Part shown: piece by piece, positions 48,559 to 63,180 of the stretch
Position numbering within the stretch: the stretch's first letter is position 1
Layout: each line of letters starts with the position of its first letter
NCBI GenBank assembly: GCA_005281725.1
Contig: SSBO01000003.1
Location: forward strand, 7,302,776 to 7,366,775
Length of the DNA stretch: 64,000 nt
Source of the DNA: Wuchereria bancrofti
Lineage: Eukaryota > Nematoda > Chromadorea > Rhabditida > Onchocercidae
Direction: 5' to 3'
Notes under the pieces: model-generated
Told to the model about the DNA's origin: nothing
Databases searched by the model: none
Seen by the model: only the letters and a program-made list of their open reading frames with translations
Position numbers and translations under genes: made by a program

Positions 48559-49457
48559 CACCTAGCCTTCTTTCTCTTCTTCATCGCAAAATTGTTTCTG
48601 ATTTTTGCAGCGAATAAGCTAATCAGTTTATGTGATCAGTCATGATCTTCATTAAGTTAGCTAATGCTTTCTTTTATTCAAATTAGCAAATTGTCAATTA
48701 GTAAATAATGTGAGTAATATCTAACTGAGATTTACGACTTTTATTAAAGATAAAAAAGTATTGAAAGAGTTGTTTTGACTTTGATCCCGATATATCTCAG
48801 AGAGATAATAAAAAAGAGAGAATTAGAACTGCAACATGGCATATGGTTTCTGACTTCTTAATCTTCCGATAAATATTAAAGTGACAATTTTAAACATAGA
48901 ATTCGCATGGAATTTCCTACATACCTCTTGATAAAGTGTTATATGCTTTTGTTACATATGCTACCTAAATTTTGAAAACGATAAAATAATTTCGTGATGG
49001 CTAACTTTCTTTGTAATTCTAATTTATTTCATTCAGATTATAAGGTGAAAAGCAAACATGTAAAGCGTAATTTCTCACTTCTTAACAAAATATTAATTTA
49101 TCACATTATTAGTAGAATAATTGGACTGGTGAAGTTCATAAGAAGAGAAAATGATATTAGAAAAAATTGACAACGGGTTTATTTCATTTGAAATTACACT
49201 AATAAGAATTTTTTTCGTAGTTACGATATGAATGCATGTATATTTACTGTATTTAGACGAATATTTGTTAATTATTTGGTGAAAAACAGAAAAGTGAATT
49301 TTAATAACAATACATTTTTCCATAGTTTTATTGTAATACTTTTATTTATAAATTAATAGGAGAAACTATTTCTTTTCCTTTTTTTTTTTTTTTTTTTTTG
49401 AATATTTCAATTTGTATAAATCAATGCTCGGAAAAAGGGAAATTCGATGCAACTCAA

Positions 49458-52400
49458 TCATTGATTCATACATTGATTTTCCGGATTCCATGTGATATTC
49501 GAGTATTGTCCACAGCAATTTAGTAAACTAGTAGTGGTATTTAAATGATCTGTTGATTCCAGAAATGGTTGTATGAAGCAAGGTGGAACAAATCGAATTG
49601 TTGCCATTGCTTTGATTGCCATCAATGCACTTATTATTGATGCAATTATTGTTATCACTATAATATAAGAAATATGCTAAATAATTTTCTAACTTGTTAA
49701 ATTATGTTTATTAATTGATTAAATGATATTTGACTGATGGTTTATTTGATGGACAAATTAGTTGAATTATTTATTGCTCATTTAATAAAATCATTTATAC
49801 CTCGTAAAATTACATAATCTATTAAGCAAAATAACACAACTCTTTTTTTTTTTTTGCTTGTTCATTGTTTAATTAATTAACGCAACTTACCATTCAAAAT
49901 CCCATACCAATACATCATATGACGTGGTGTCCTCTCATAAATTCTGCAAATGAATAATTACTAGCAATTTTCTTTGATAATTGCAACTTAAAGAACAATT
50001 GCTGTGCAAAGATTACACTTCATTTGCCATAAATTCTTCACGTATAACAAAACGTGTTTTGAGGTCAGAGTGATTTTCTGATATAAAAAAAAATTAACAT
50101 ATAGCAGCTCATGACATTCTTTGATGCTATACAAACGAAAATTTAGCCCATATGCAAGTCATTTATTTTTTGGCGAAGCCTAATTGGAAGCCGATTATTT
50201 GGCACAACTAACTCTTCTAATGTGGGTATTTTCCATTCTTTCGTTTTCTCATTGTATCGTTGAGATTTGAGAGAGAGACCAAATATAGTTGGCAGTATGA
50301 TACAGGTAAATGGTAGAGTTGTGCTCCCAAAGAAATCCATAATTGAACCAAAATTTGGCACTGATAAAGCAACGAACAATACGGATACCAAAAGTCCGGT
50401 ACGAACGACGATACGTTGCCAACACATCTCTACAATGCACTTTTTTTTTTTTAGAAAATTTTAAAACTTGAATTAAAAATTTCTAGATGTAGAATAAAAT
50501 TCATTTCTAATTTATTCATCAAATTCAATGAATGTCAAATTAAGAACTTTATGACTTTCAACAAACATTCATTTACCTTATCTTTTTTAATATCATTAAT
50601 CGAAATTGTCAAACTAATAGTTTAAGATTAGAATGAACAAACTATGTGGAACATGAAAAATATCTTCAAATTGTTGATTGATCGGATTGATAGTTAGAAT
50701 AATGGTAAGCACGCAATGAAATGCAACTGCTAGATCAGCTGCATGCCGAATCCATGTTGTTTGCAACGAATCAATTACTGATTCATGCATACTTTGACCG
50801 TAAACAACATAGGAATAGACGGATAACGGAATATACAAACAACCGGTCCCTAAAAATAATACTAAGAATTAGGCAAATAGTGTTCAACTTTTTTTTTTTT
50901 AATTTGCTCATTTTAGTTCATTCGAAATCAGGCATTTTTTTTTCCACAACCATAGTACAGAGAACCAATATAGCCATAAAAAGCCTGAAATATAATTGCT
51001 AGTTTACTACTATTTACGGTAAGCGAAATTGATTTTTGATTAATTTTTGGACAAAATTTGAAAGTAAAATTAAATCGATAAGATTGAAATTGCTTATTTT
51101 AATAATATTTGTATCGAATTTCGAATAAAATAGCACTTTTCCAATTATCTATTTGTTATCTGAAATAATTTCAATCTTTTTAAAATAAATTTTGGTGAAG
51201 TTGTCTCATTCTCATGTATTAGACCCTTTTAAATATTCAAATTTTCGAAATGATCAGAATAACTAACAGATGAATCCAAATAAAATGGATTTTGTGAATT
51301 CATTTGGGTCACGCATATCATGCTGTATCGTTGGGAATACGTGATGACCACTGTAGGCAAATACAAATGTGCCAAGACTGTAGAGAGAGTGAAACGATGG
51401 TGGCTTATAGACAGCTGATAATTTGCATGAACTATGATCTCGACTAACACCAATCAAAATTAACACAACTGCAGCAATGGTACAGAGAAGCGATATAACT
51501 ACAAAAAGCCTGAAATATAATTGTTAGCTTACTTCTATTTATGGCAAATACAATGGTTCATTTTTGGACAAACTTTGAAAATTTAATAATTTGAAATAAA
51601 TTTGATCTTTTTTACCTCCAGCACATATAATAATTATTATTTGACTAAAAATTTGACATAGATTTGACAGAAAAAAAAAGAGTTATATTTATGTATTGGA
51701 AATGAAGAAATTTGAGTGGAAATCATTTAAGGCATATCTAGCAAATCAATTGTCAAGACATATTTGACTTATATCATTTAAAGTATCTCTGAGTGGTTGA
51801 AAAAAAAATGAAAAGTAATCTTTTTATAGAATGGTAGCTTATTTGTTCATTCATTAAAGGGTCAGTCTTTTCTACGGATTAACTATTAATTAATAGGAGA
51901 AAGTAGCATTCCACTAAAAATTCTATTCCGTTTGTATATTTAAGCAGAAAACATTGTTGATATTTGGTGAAAAAGAAAAAAAAATCGTTTCATATTCTTT
52001 TCAAATCTTATCTCTCTTTTTCAAGAGATAAGATTAGATGGCAATAATAACTACCTGTATTTTTGCATACTTATTTTATGAAATTCCAAGAAAAAAAAGA
52101 TGCGATTTTTCGAACAAACCAAAAATCAGCTGGCGATCGGAGAAAAGTAATCGGCAAGATTAGTATTACAAGGATTATTAGCAAGAGGCAGAAATTTATT
52201 TTAATACCGAAATAGATCAGAACTTTGTGAAATATGCTTGATGACAGAATAACATATACAGTAGTGACACCAAACAGCGTTGTATTAACACAAAGAGCCG
52301 TGAAAGTCCTAAAATTTGTAAAATTTTAATTTTTGAAATATAAAATGTAAAAGATTTAGGTTGATAAAAACTGTAAATTTCTACTGTTTTAAATTTACTC

Positions 52401-53256
52401 TAGCTTCGTTTACTGTAATTTGCAAACAGAGATATTAATGAACTTATAATTATAACATAATGGAGCTTAATATATAATTCAACAAATCTACAAAGCTTAT
52501 CTGAATATTTTACAAATTCAAAATACGGCGCATAGCATAATTTGAAAATGATGAAGTAATATAGCTAATTTGCCTCATTTTAGGTCCAAAACTACGCATG
52601 CCAATTTCAGGATACGGTTGACGACAATTTGTCTTGTACATAGGCCATCGTTCTCTCATTATAGTCCATGTCTCTGATAAAAGATAAGCACTGTTCGTAA
52701 AGAATATAGCAATTAGTCCCATAAATATACAACCAAGAATTATACCTGAAAATATGCATCATTTAACACAAAATTAGTTAAATTTCACACATGAAAAGAA
52801 ATATGTTATGATGAATAAATTGAATAGAAATGTATAAGAAAGAAGAAATGAATGACTTTTTGAAATATTTAAAAAACTTTATTATTTCATCTTCATTACT
52901 CAATTCAGGAATCTTTTGCATATAAACATAATCTTATTAAGATCAAAAATTTTAACAAGAAAACCTGTTTCATGAAATGCAGCTGGCATAGCTACTATAC
53001 CACCACCAACCATATCCGCAACAACCATAACGGATGCGACGAACCAACCGTAACCTCGTTCCGGAACTACGAATGTAGATGTGATGCTAACATCTTTCGT
53101 CTTATCTTTTCCAGTCTCCGTTTGTTGATTATTTTGCATTTCAATATCAGGATTGAATGTTTTAGCAGTTTTTTTTGATGATTCACTGCTAGTAGAAGTT
53201 TTAGCACCTGTTTGTATTCGTACTATATTGCTTGAATCACCCACCAATCTACTCAT
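49458..53256 (-). CDS. Amino acid transporter, AAAP family (Aa_trans domain)
   Basis: Eight exons close in phase: 53256-52965, 52745-52574, 52308-52120, 51509-51268, 50849-50643, 50429-50213, 49943-49891 and 49657-49458, giving 523 residues. After a polar N-terminus comes [20 protein letters not shown] with [13 protein letters not shown], the family's first transmembrane helix. About ten further hydrophobic segments follow, with [18 protein letters not shown] and [11 protein letters not shown] as family landmarks. KIPTLEEIYERTPR precedes the last helices. This family moves neutral amino acids or related solutes across plasma or vesicle membranes; the substrate cannot be told here. Exon 2 ends at a GC donor (AG followed by GCAAAT), needed for frame. 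The open frame continuing past 50213 to 50143 is intronic. Exon 8 adds a tail with NTT and NIT sequons. Confidence 0.9.
50950..51060 (-). pseudogene. Degenerate duplicate of the transporter's exon 4 start and its acceptor
   Basis: GCCTGAAATATAATTG and about 70 following bases at 50980-51060 match 51508-51590, the 3' end of intron 3. The adjoining bases on the minus strand (GCTTTTTATGGCTATATTGG, then TTCTCTGTACTATGG) match the first 40 nt of exon 4. It lies in intron 4, keeps a TTTCAG acceptor, but cannot be spliced in without a frameshift or stop. It is a pseudo-exon. Confidence 0.65.
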
Positions 53257-56220
53257 TTTCCACAATTTTTATCTAATCTGAATGCTAAAGTTATAAAAAT
53301 TGAATTAAAACATTTTTAATTTAAAGGAAAAAAAAAATGTATGATAATAATCATTTCGTTTTACTCATTTGTACAGTCTACTTCTAATACTTTTTGCAAT
53401 CATTGAGTAAAAAATTTACAATTAAACTTTAAGAATTGAAATTAATCGTGAACTATTAGCTAATCATAAATATTAACTTGTCATGAATTGCTCCTCTTTC
53501 AGATATAGCAAGCAATATTTAAGTATATATGTCTCTCAATGAGTACACGTAGCTTAGATCAGTCTAATTAGGCGCAAATGTATGCATATCACTTTTATCA
53601 GCACAATATGAGCGGATGACGTAAGAGTTATTGAAGACAAGTTTTCAAACAGTATCTCATATAACAGCTAAAAAAGAACAAAATCAAAATTCATCTGTTC
53701 ACTTTTCAAAACGGAAACAAAAACAAAACAAAGCAAAAGAAAAAAAAAACTGAATTTGGAAATAAAAAAAATTTAAAAAGTTGTTTTATGAAGAAAGTAT
53801 CGAATGAATAGGTATTAATTGATAGTAATTTGAAGTTCATTGCCCTAATCATAGCATGATGATTCAGTATGATTTATTCAAAACATTATTTAACAAAATA
53901 TTGCAATAAAAAAAATCACTTCAATTTTTTCATAAAGTAAGATATTTTAATTAATGGAATAATATACGGATAGGTATTGTTCAATCTAATCTTTGGTCAA
54001 GTTGTTGTTGTCATTAATGGTTTGAATCATTTGCACTTCTCACAGAGATTTACAGCTGTTGCTGAGAAATAAAAGACGGATTAGTTACTTTGACCTTGAC
54101 CTTAACATATTTCAAAGAGATAAATAATCAAAGAAGAAAGAATTAAGGTTGGACAAAACGTATATATACGATTAATTGTTCATCCTACTACATCATAATA
54201 ATTAGATAAGGATAGAATTGAAGTGCAGATTTTTCAAGAAAAAAAAGAAAAAAAAAGCTAGATTTGACATAAAGGGAATTTCAAAAAACACTTTATTAAA
54301 AAAATAATTAAATATAGGCTAAATAAATATTAATGGAATAATAGATATCTGTTTTAATCATACAAATGAAAGACATTACTTGTCAAAAAATATTTGTTTA
54401 ATAAGTAATGTCACGTAAACTTCCTAATCGTTTCAATGGATAAGAAAATATTAGTTGTAAAAATTGAAATTCTCATTTAAATTTCCTGCATGCAATGCAC
54501 TTAGTAAAAAAGACAAAAAGTTCACATTCCACCATTTTATGCTAAATATCACAGATCAAATTACTATTACTTTTTAGAAGAAAATATTCACAAACGTTCA
54601 GTAACATCACGTGACTATTACCGCCCCTCTACACAACCATATTATTACTAATTAAATTAACAAAGCATATCTTTTTCAAACAACTTTAAAACTTGACCTC
54701 ATCTTCCTTCCTCTCTTTTCTTCTCTCTCCCTCTCTCTTTGTCTCTGTTCCTTCCTTCTCTTTGAACATCTTACCACCATAAAATGAAAGCGATGTCAGA
54801 ATACCTTCTTAAAGATGAACCTTGACTGGCAGATCAATATTGGGAGTTGAAATATTCACTGAATCACAGCTTTTGATTTTAATAATTATTAGCGCTTCTC
54901 TTCCTTTCTGATCACTAATTATCACTGATAATTAGTATTTTTACGAAATTAATAGAATTTTCTAGTTTTTAAAACCTTTTTGTTCTTTTTTATTGAATAA
55001 AAACGAATCGTTTATTCCGTAATAATCGATTTATTCCATAAACAAAAAAAATTTTACAATTCTTCAATATTCTTCGTACCTAAATGTGAACAATTTATTT
55101 CATACCTTAATTTCATATGATTTGTCATCAAAATGTAAGATAATAGTATGCTAATTTTGTTGACAATAACGAATGTATCATTGTTATTAGTTAAATGATG
55201 ATAGAAGGCTGATCTAATCAAGATTAAATAGCATTTTGTTCAAAATAATTTAAATAGATGTTAATTTAAAAAAAAAAATTAATAATTTAAATTTATCTCA
55301 GTATTGTAAACTGCATCTGCAACATCAGACATCATTTTTTAAATTATTTTTGAATCTTTTGTGTTCTACAAGAAATGAAAGTGCATTTTCTACTTTCAAT
55401 TGTGCAAAAAATGTACAATTGAAAATTCAATGAAATTGCTGAATTTCAACATAAAAGTTCAACAAATACCTTACCTTACAGCTTTAAGAAAACATTTCAT
55501 TAAAAAATTGCATTTTTCAATCCAAATTTTTTTTTTTTGAGAAACTTCTTTTTTAATTCAAATATTTGATTTTGACATATAATTCAACTTTGATAGTTCT
55601 TTTTGTTAGTATTTACTGTAAATTTTTAACTATCGTAAGAAGCTCAATAAATATCCTTTATGAAAGATGATAATAACATTGGAAAGACTAGTAATTAGGT
55701 ACGGTTTAATTAGCTGATACAATCTAAAGAAGTAAGAAAATGTAGCTTAAAAGAGCAAAATTTTCGGACAAATTCATTAATTAAAATGAAATTAGGGAAA
55801 CAGCCAACATTCACAGAAACTAGTTTCAGTTACTTTTCAGTACAAAATATTTGCGATGTCTAATAACTTTTTTTCTTTTTTTTTTATATGAAACTTAAAC
55901 ATTTCAATGACAAATATTGCAATGTATAATATTTTAATCACTGATTAATAATCTAACCGACAAATGTATATTAAACTAGAAAAATTTGTGTAAAATGGAT
56001 GTGACGTATGCTCAAAATTACTTCCGTAAGATATGAATGATTAAATTTATTAATTATTAATAATAAATGTATTACTAATCTAATCAACAAAAATATAGTA
56101 TGATCGATCGTTCATACTATCTATCGGTTTGCGTTTTTCATATTCTTTTACATTGCTCGTTTAAATATGATTTTTGTGATGTTATTTGAAATAAAAAATT
56201 TTTTTTTACAACAATAAGGA

Positions 56221-56290
56221 CGATAGAGAAGGACAGAAAGAGAAAAATAGACAAAGAGAGGGAAAGAAAGAGAGAGAGAGAGAGAAAGAC
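56221..56290. repeat. (GA)n purine tract
   Basis: About 70 nt of AGAGA and GAAAG words on the plus strand with few interruptions. Confidence 0.85.
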
Positions 56291-59200
56291 TGTCAAAGGT
56301 AATTAACTGAAGTTCAAAAGTCAACAAAGCTAAGAAATTAGAAAACAGAGGTGTAAAGTTGAAAATTCCAAGAAAAGCGAGTAAATGATGTTGACATGTA
56401 TTCGTTTGGAGCAGAAAATGGTATTGTTGCTACATAAAAATACATTATTCATTGATATGTAGTTTGGTGTTGATATGTCCTGAAGGAAATTAATTGAAAT
56501 TAATTGAAACTAATTTAGTAATGAGAGTCAATTGACTCATAATCGATGATTGAAGTAGCAAGTGATAAGCAATAAATGATAACAAATGAAAAATGGCAAA
56601 CAAATTTTTAAAAAAAAAAAAAACAAAAGAATCAGTTAATTAATTCATTCCAAACAAAAATAAAACCGATGCAAACCGATAGCGCAAGCTGAAATTTTCA
56701 AATTTTCAATACAATTTGAAATGCAAAATTATTATTATCAACGTAATGCATTTGCTATTTGTTTTTTTTTTTTGATTGTTAAACAAAACAGTTTTGACTA
56801 TATCATCTCTGATACTTTCACTTACACCAAAATTAGCACTTTGCACCAGTGGAACGTGTGCATTTCTATATCACATTAAAGGCAAGTTTAAGAAATAGAT
56901 AAATTGATGGATGAATACTTTTATCAGTTAACTTTTTCGATATCATTACACAAAATTAAGCCTAACATTCATTAATCACTTGTTTTTTGTTTCTTTTTGA
57001 AGCTTATCACTCTTTTTTATCATTGACAGTCTAATTAAATAGAAAATCGATGACCACAAAAAAAATTGTGATTTTGGTGCAAGCAAATTTCAATAGAGCA
57101 AAAAAGTTGCAATGATATTTCAACAACAGTAGAAAATTTTTCGAAAAAAGCCACCGATACTCTCATTGCAATATGTATCAATGGTAAATTCAAAAAAAAA
57201 AAAAAGAAAAAATGTTACTATCAATCATTCAAAAAATAGAAATTTATGAATATACTGAGAGATAAGCTTATTAATAATATTTTTTCTCATTTATGATAAG
57301 ATTACAAAAAAAAGAGAAGAAAAAAGAAACAAATGTACAGTTTTTTTTCTTTTTCAGTTCAATAAAAGTAACAAAATAATAGTACGGTAATTGTGGTTAG
57401 AATCATTCTCGTAAAAATTATTAATGATAGCTAAAAGATAAATGTTTGCTGATTAATGTTTACTTCTGTGGCAACTCTAACCATAAGCAACTGAATTAAA
57501 TAGCACAATTGTTAATTATCAATCCTCTATTGTATTTCTTACATGTTTACAATACAAATACTATTCAATATCATTTTGAAACAATTAACTAATAAGTCAA
57601 AAAATTCCTCAATTTGATATCTATCTATTAATTTAATTATTTCAAAAAAATATCAAGTAATTAAATGATAAGGTTTGTATGAGTTGTTCATATGAATATA
57701 TTTAGGGAAATAATTCTTGAATCTTTGCTTCAATCATTCTTAAAATGGGCATGAAGTAAAATTTGCATTCAATTAAAAACTTTATTTCAAATTCATTGAA
57801 TTTATTTACGAATCATGTTTTTTGCTAAATAATTGAGTCTATGTTACTTTTATCGCCTTCTTTTTACTAGATTTTGAAATAATTTTAATACTTTCTGTAA
57901 TTTAGAATTAATGATACTTTTCTCGAGATTTATATACCTGTAAAGACCTAGAATAACCTACATTCTTGCATCATTACAATAGTATTAGACATTTGTACCT
58001 TTTTACACGAGCAATTAAAATTAATTAAAAACTGAAAAAAGGATTCAATGTCACTGAATGTATGAAATTTTCGGTTTCAGTTTTGTCCTGAACATGAAAT
58101 CAAAATCAATAATTCTCAAATATTAAAATATCTTCTATAATAATCCATTTCTGATTAATGTTTAAAAAGAATGCTATTTGAATGAAAGACATCAAAGCAT
58201 ATCGATAATATTGTCAACTATTTCGAGAATGTTTAAATTATTCACATCGTTCTCAACATCACACTATAAACTGTTTGTTATTGAAATTGACAGCAGGTGT
58301 CAACTTAATTAATCGCAATATTTTCTGTGTACTTTTTTTTTTCTAATTTTTTATGAGAAAGATACCAGTCAGTCTTTTTATCTATCTCCTACAACTTTCT
58401 GCATGTGATGAAATTTGTCTGTCCATGAATATCAGTAAATTTTTTCATTCCAAATTGAGTTTTCGAATGAGATACGGTAAATAAAGGAATAATTGACTGA
58501 TATTTTAATTGTTAAGGATCCTTTAAAAAAAAATTGTTAAAAACTAAGAAATATATGAATTTTTAGCAAATAAATTTTGCTTATTAAAATGAGAAATGGT
58601 GTATGAAAAGTATAAATTACAGATAGTTGATTAGCAGTTAATAAACATAAGCAAATCGAACGGTGCAAACTGAATAGTTTCTTATACATTCATTAAATAA
58701 TTTTACTATTCCTTTTATTAAGCAAAGTGAATGAGAAATACATTGAGATTTGTTTGAAAAAATTTCCACTCTAATTATATTGATCGATCTTTTCATCAAA
58801 TGTAAAAAATAGACGGAACAGTAATCTATTATGGTTCGCGGATGTAATACACGAAAAAAATTTTGTAAACTTGAATAAAAAAAATACTTTTTTTTAACTT
58901 AAAAAAAAATATAAACTCATTCACTGAGCATTAATAGATTTTCATCTGATTGCTACTTATTATGAAAAATAAAATAGATGTGACAGTTTGTTTGGTTTGA
59001 GTAGGGAGAGAATGGTCCACTGATAATTATATTTAATATCAGTTGTAAACAAATTACCGATGAGATTACTGTAAAAATTATCATTCAATAAATATATTTA
59101 AACTTTAAAAGTTAATACGGTAGATCACCAATTCGTCAATTATTGCTTGTTATGAGCGATTTGGTTGATGATGATACTGTCACAGCTTGGACAATTCTTG

Positions 59201-61939
59201 TGACATATTAAAAACATCACTGCAAATTGGGGCTTAACAGATGTTTAGTATTAAAAAAAAAGAAAAGAAAAAACAAAATTCGAGTTCTTTTTCTAATAAT
59301 ACTACAATATATTCATTGAGATATTATATCACTATAGCAATGTATTGCATAAATAACTTATAATTAATGAATTAAATTTTTTAATTTAGATATAGAATTT
59401 AAAATTTTAAATTTGTACTTAATTACAACGTGGTTTTAATTGAATTTAAATGAGCACCTACTCATTAGTCAACAGAAAGCTTAAAGATCATTTGTCAAGT
59501 GTTATTTTTTGAAATGTCTCTTGGTGACAATAACATTTATTGATAAAAGTGATAACATGCCACGTGCTGTGACATTCGGATGAGAAGGGGACTGTTCTTG
59601 CAGAAATTGGCAATAAGAAGATCGCTGCATTTAAATTATCGCTCAATGACATAATAACAAAAGGACAAATAAGACATATATATTTGCGGTGACTTTTTTT
59701 CTCTCTCTCTTTTTTTTATGAACACAATATTGTCTTTTTAATTAACAGTTGGGCAATATGAAATTATGTCGCGCAATTTTTTCCATTCATAATTAGATCA
59801 TTTTGTGCTCTCGATGTTTAGACATTTTTGAGGTAGATCAGAATCTGCACAATTGACCACCTGTTCCTATCTGCAGGTAATATGATAACAATTTAAGAAT
59901 GACCGAGAGACAATATTGCTCGTTGTAAATTCTGCAAAATCTGTAAAAAATAAAACGGGAAAAAAAAAACGACATTCCTTATTCTGCAAAATGTCAGTAT
60001 TTTTTACATATATCATGTGAAAACTAAATTGTCAAGGATATTGAACATTCATTCAAGTTACTTTGGATCATCAAATAATCACTGAGTAAAACTAAAGTAA
60101 TAATTGTTCCTAATAACAGTGATAAATGTTGCCAATAAATTTTTAATTTTTATACCAGAAGTTATTCAAGCAGAATTTATGTTATATTAACATTTTTTAC
60201 TTATTGCATATTTTAGATAGTTCATTCCTGACCGTTTAATTCATTTCGCGTATATTAATTAATTAAATGTTATCAATTTAATTCAGGTTTAACTCAAAAA
60301 AAAGCCAATCTCATACGGCAAAAAAAAATTCCTTAATTGAACTATAATTTAACTACTATTTCATTATTTTAATTATCTTTAGCTCAGATGGATAAATATC
60401 TTTTACACGTATCATATCAATAAGCAACAGAATTGTGCAGATTTATTTAGCGTAACTAAGTTTATCTTCTGATATTATCTGATTTAAAAATTTTATCTTT
60501 CTAATTTAAAACACCAATTTATTTCGTCTAATGCTATCTATTCATAATTTTTCTCTTTTTTGACTACAAAACGTCAAAAAATGTTATGTTCTTTAATGAA
60601 GAAGAAATAAATTTAAAAGATGAAACAAGTTGAGATATTAACCCAGTTTTGAAAATGTTTTTTAAAGTTTCTGATAGCACTGATAACCTTAAAAAAAAAA
60701 CCGTGGGAATGATAATTGGAAAGGAAGTATTAAGAATTGAATGTGTAAGAAAACTGACAAGTGAAATCAAACAGTTTACATCGAAATGCGCAAACAGCGC
60801 TCTCTATATACACTTTCATTGATGTGCTATATATATTTCACAGAAATTACTTCATCTTCCTAGTTTACCCATTTCAGCATGTTTGATCACATTTGCGCAC
60901 ATTGAAATTGACTATCATGTAGATATCATATTCACCTACATTTAAGACAACATTTATGACATATTTGTTAGCGTTAGCATATTACTATGTCCTCTTTAAA
61001 TTCAATGATAGAAAGTTGTCTAATTTACAACTATCACTAAAGTGACCTTTAAATAATCCCACTTTGAACTACCAATTAATTTAGACTACAACTGATCAGT
61101 TAATTTGAATTTTATTCAATAATTTCCATCTATTTATCATCATTTACTTATCATAAATGAAATCACTATTAAATTTATAGAAGAGAGTTAAAATTTTTCA
61201 TTCATTCAATTAATGCTATATTATTCGTCGTCAGATATGTAACTTAGAAATTACTTCCGCTTCATGATCTTTCGCATTACGATTCTATCGATGAATTATA
61301 AATAAATATGTATTATCGCAAATGTATGTATGCCTTTTGTAATTTCTCCACTTTTATGTTACTTACGCTTCATTCATTCTCCTTACTCATTCTTCTGCAA
61401 TAATATAATTCTCGCATTTCAGTGACATCACATAGAAGAAGCATATGAGTAAGCTGAATAAACTAATCTATCTGCAATTAGAAAAATAAACTGTTTAGTC
61501 TAAATTTTGACGTACAACTTTTATACACAGTCATTGAATAACTTCACTTTTGCATCTGTAAGATTCGACGAATACTGTAAATCCCCATTATTTTTAATAT
61601 CACGTATACACGAGAATTATGAGATCATTATTTTGTCATAATTGTGACCTATGATCTTATAATATATCTTAAAGAATACAAGTGAAACATGTTTATTTTA
61701 ATATAAATTTATGGAGATTATTCATTGAATCTTGAAAGTTAAGGTAAGCTAATTATGTATAAAGAGATTTTCTTATGTATGATGGAATAAATGGAGAATT
61801 GGAATACTTCTAAAGTTTTTTTTTGTGTTCAGAACGAATAGCTGATAATAACTGCTTAAATGATTCAAGCTGCAGAAATAGAACTTTGAATTATTGCGGT
61901 GGATCAGATTAAATTTCAGCTAACTATCAATCATGATTT

Positions 61940-61959
61940 GGTGAAATCATGATTTCACC
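61940..61959. repeat. Perfect 20-bp palindrome
   Basis: GGTGAAATCATGATTTCACC reads the same on both strands. A third ATCATGATTT word lies just upstream at about 61930. Confidence 0.9.
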
Positions 61960-62270
61960 ATTATCAATTAAGCATAATTTACAAATGCTTTCATCGGTTG
62001 TAACTGATAGCAGAATACTTACTTCTTCCAATGATATCAATACAACAAACAAAACTAATTTTAAGACGTTATTTGTATGGTATTTAGCTATTACGTAACG
62101 TACGTGAGCTAATTTTCTTTTCATTTCATTGCAACTCCACTTTGTGTATCAGAGAGGAAATATGTTATCCATAATTTAGAAAAGTATTGTTGCAATGATT
62201 GCGTAGCAGAATTGAAGTTTCGTACAATTACCATTAAGGTTTATGACATGAAGTTTAAATGAAATGTAAA

Positions 62271-62326
62271 CTTTTTTAGATATTACTTTTTGAGAAAACT
62301 TTTTTAGATATTACTTTTCGAGAAAG
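62271..62326. repeat. 28-bp tandem duplication with inverted flanks
   Basis: The unit CTTTTTTAGATATTACTTTT plus eight bases occurs at 62271-62298 and 62299-62326, with two mismatches. It is bracketed by GAAATGTAAAC (62261) and the near-inverse GTTTACATTTTC (62326). Confidence 0.8.
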
Positions 62327-63120
62327 TTTACATTTTCAATGTTACGGAATCTGTTACGAAAATAAGAAAATACCAATATTATTTGTAAATGAAATATTAG
62401 TGGTAATATTCTTGAAACTGTTAATGATATTTTTGCTTAATGAGATTATGAAAAAAATTTAGCTTTGAAATCAAGTGATGTGATGCTATTTTGAAATACA
62501 AAAACTTTTTGTCCATTCAATTGTTTATGATTTTAAAATGAATAATTTTCTTTTTCTTTTAATACTAATAATTTCACTTTTAGAAAGATCTAACAAATTA
62601 AAGAATTTACAAAAATTGAGGATTATTTAATAATCTTCAATTTCAAATGTCATATATATCATTGAAATAAACAAATGTTTTCTTGGTTGCATACCTTTCA
62701 TAAATCTTATTTAAAACATTATTTCATAAACATTTGCCTAAACTATTATCGAAAACTTTTGAAATATGACATGAATTGCTGACTTTTCATTGTTATTCGA
62801 AAATTGCTTAATTTTAATAATTTGTAAAGTAACATTTTCATTTTTTTACTCTCTAATTGAATTATTTCTTTTCATTTTTACATCTTTCACCTGTAACAAT
62901 TGTTTCAACTTCATTTCTCTTTAAGAATTAGTTGTAAAATTAATCGCAAATAACTAAATAATCTATATTATTCATCATCAAAAAAAAAAATAACCAAATT
63001 CATTTATAAAAGCTTTTATATATTAAAAGTTTTTCTTCACTTATTTCTTGCTTTATTGATAAGACAATCAGGAATTGATATATCTTTAGCATTCATAATT
63101 ATTAATATTCAAATAAAATA

Positions 63121-63180
63121 ACACATACACATACATATGCACACATACATACACACACACACACACATACACACACATCC
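63121..63180. repeat. (CA)n/(TACA)n microsatellite
   Basis: About 60 nt of alternating ACAC and ACAT words. Confidence 0.9.

Larger units (their letters stand above)
48131..49457. other. Spacer between microprotein and transporter genes, with repeats
   Basis: It contains an ACGT tandem tract (48231-48248) running into a TA tract, a hairpin-forming repeat cluster (48451-48558) and a poly-T run near 49381-49400. No gene was seen, although a short minus-strand frame at 49093-49323 exists. Confidence 0.6.

Noticed and set aside
50143..50212. Transporter ending at the in-frame stop at 50143
   Set aside because: The frame past 50213 loses family resemblance. A GTTAGT donor at 50212 joins in phase to [15 protein letters not shown] and two further exons that complete the last helices.
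59579..59690. Protein-like open stretch (DEKGTVLAEIGNKKIAAFKL)
   Set aside because: It reads plausibly for about 37 codons but has a stop close upstream, no acceptor, no start context and no partner exon.
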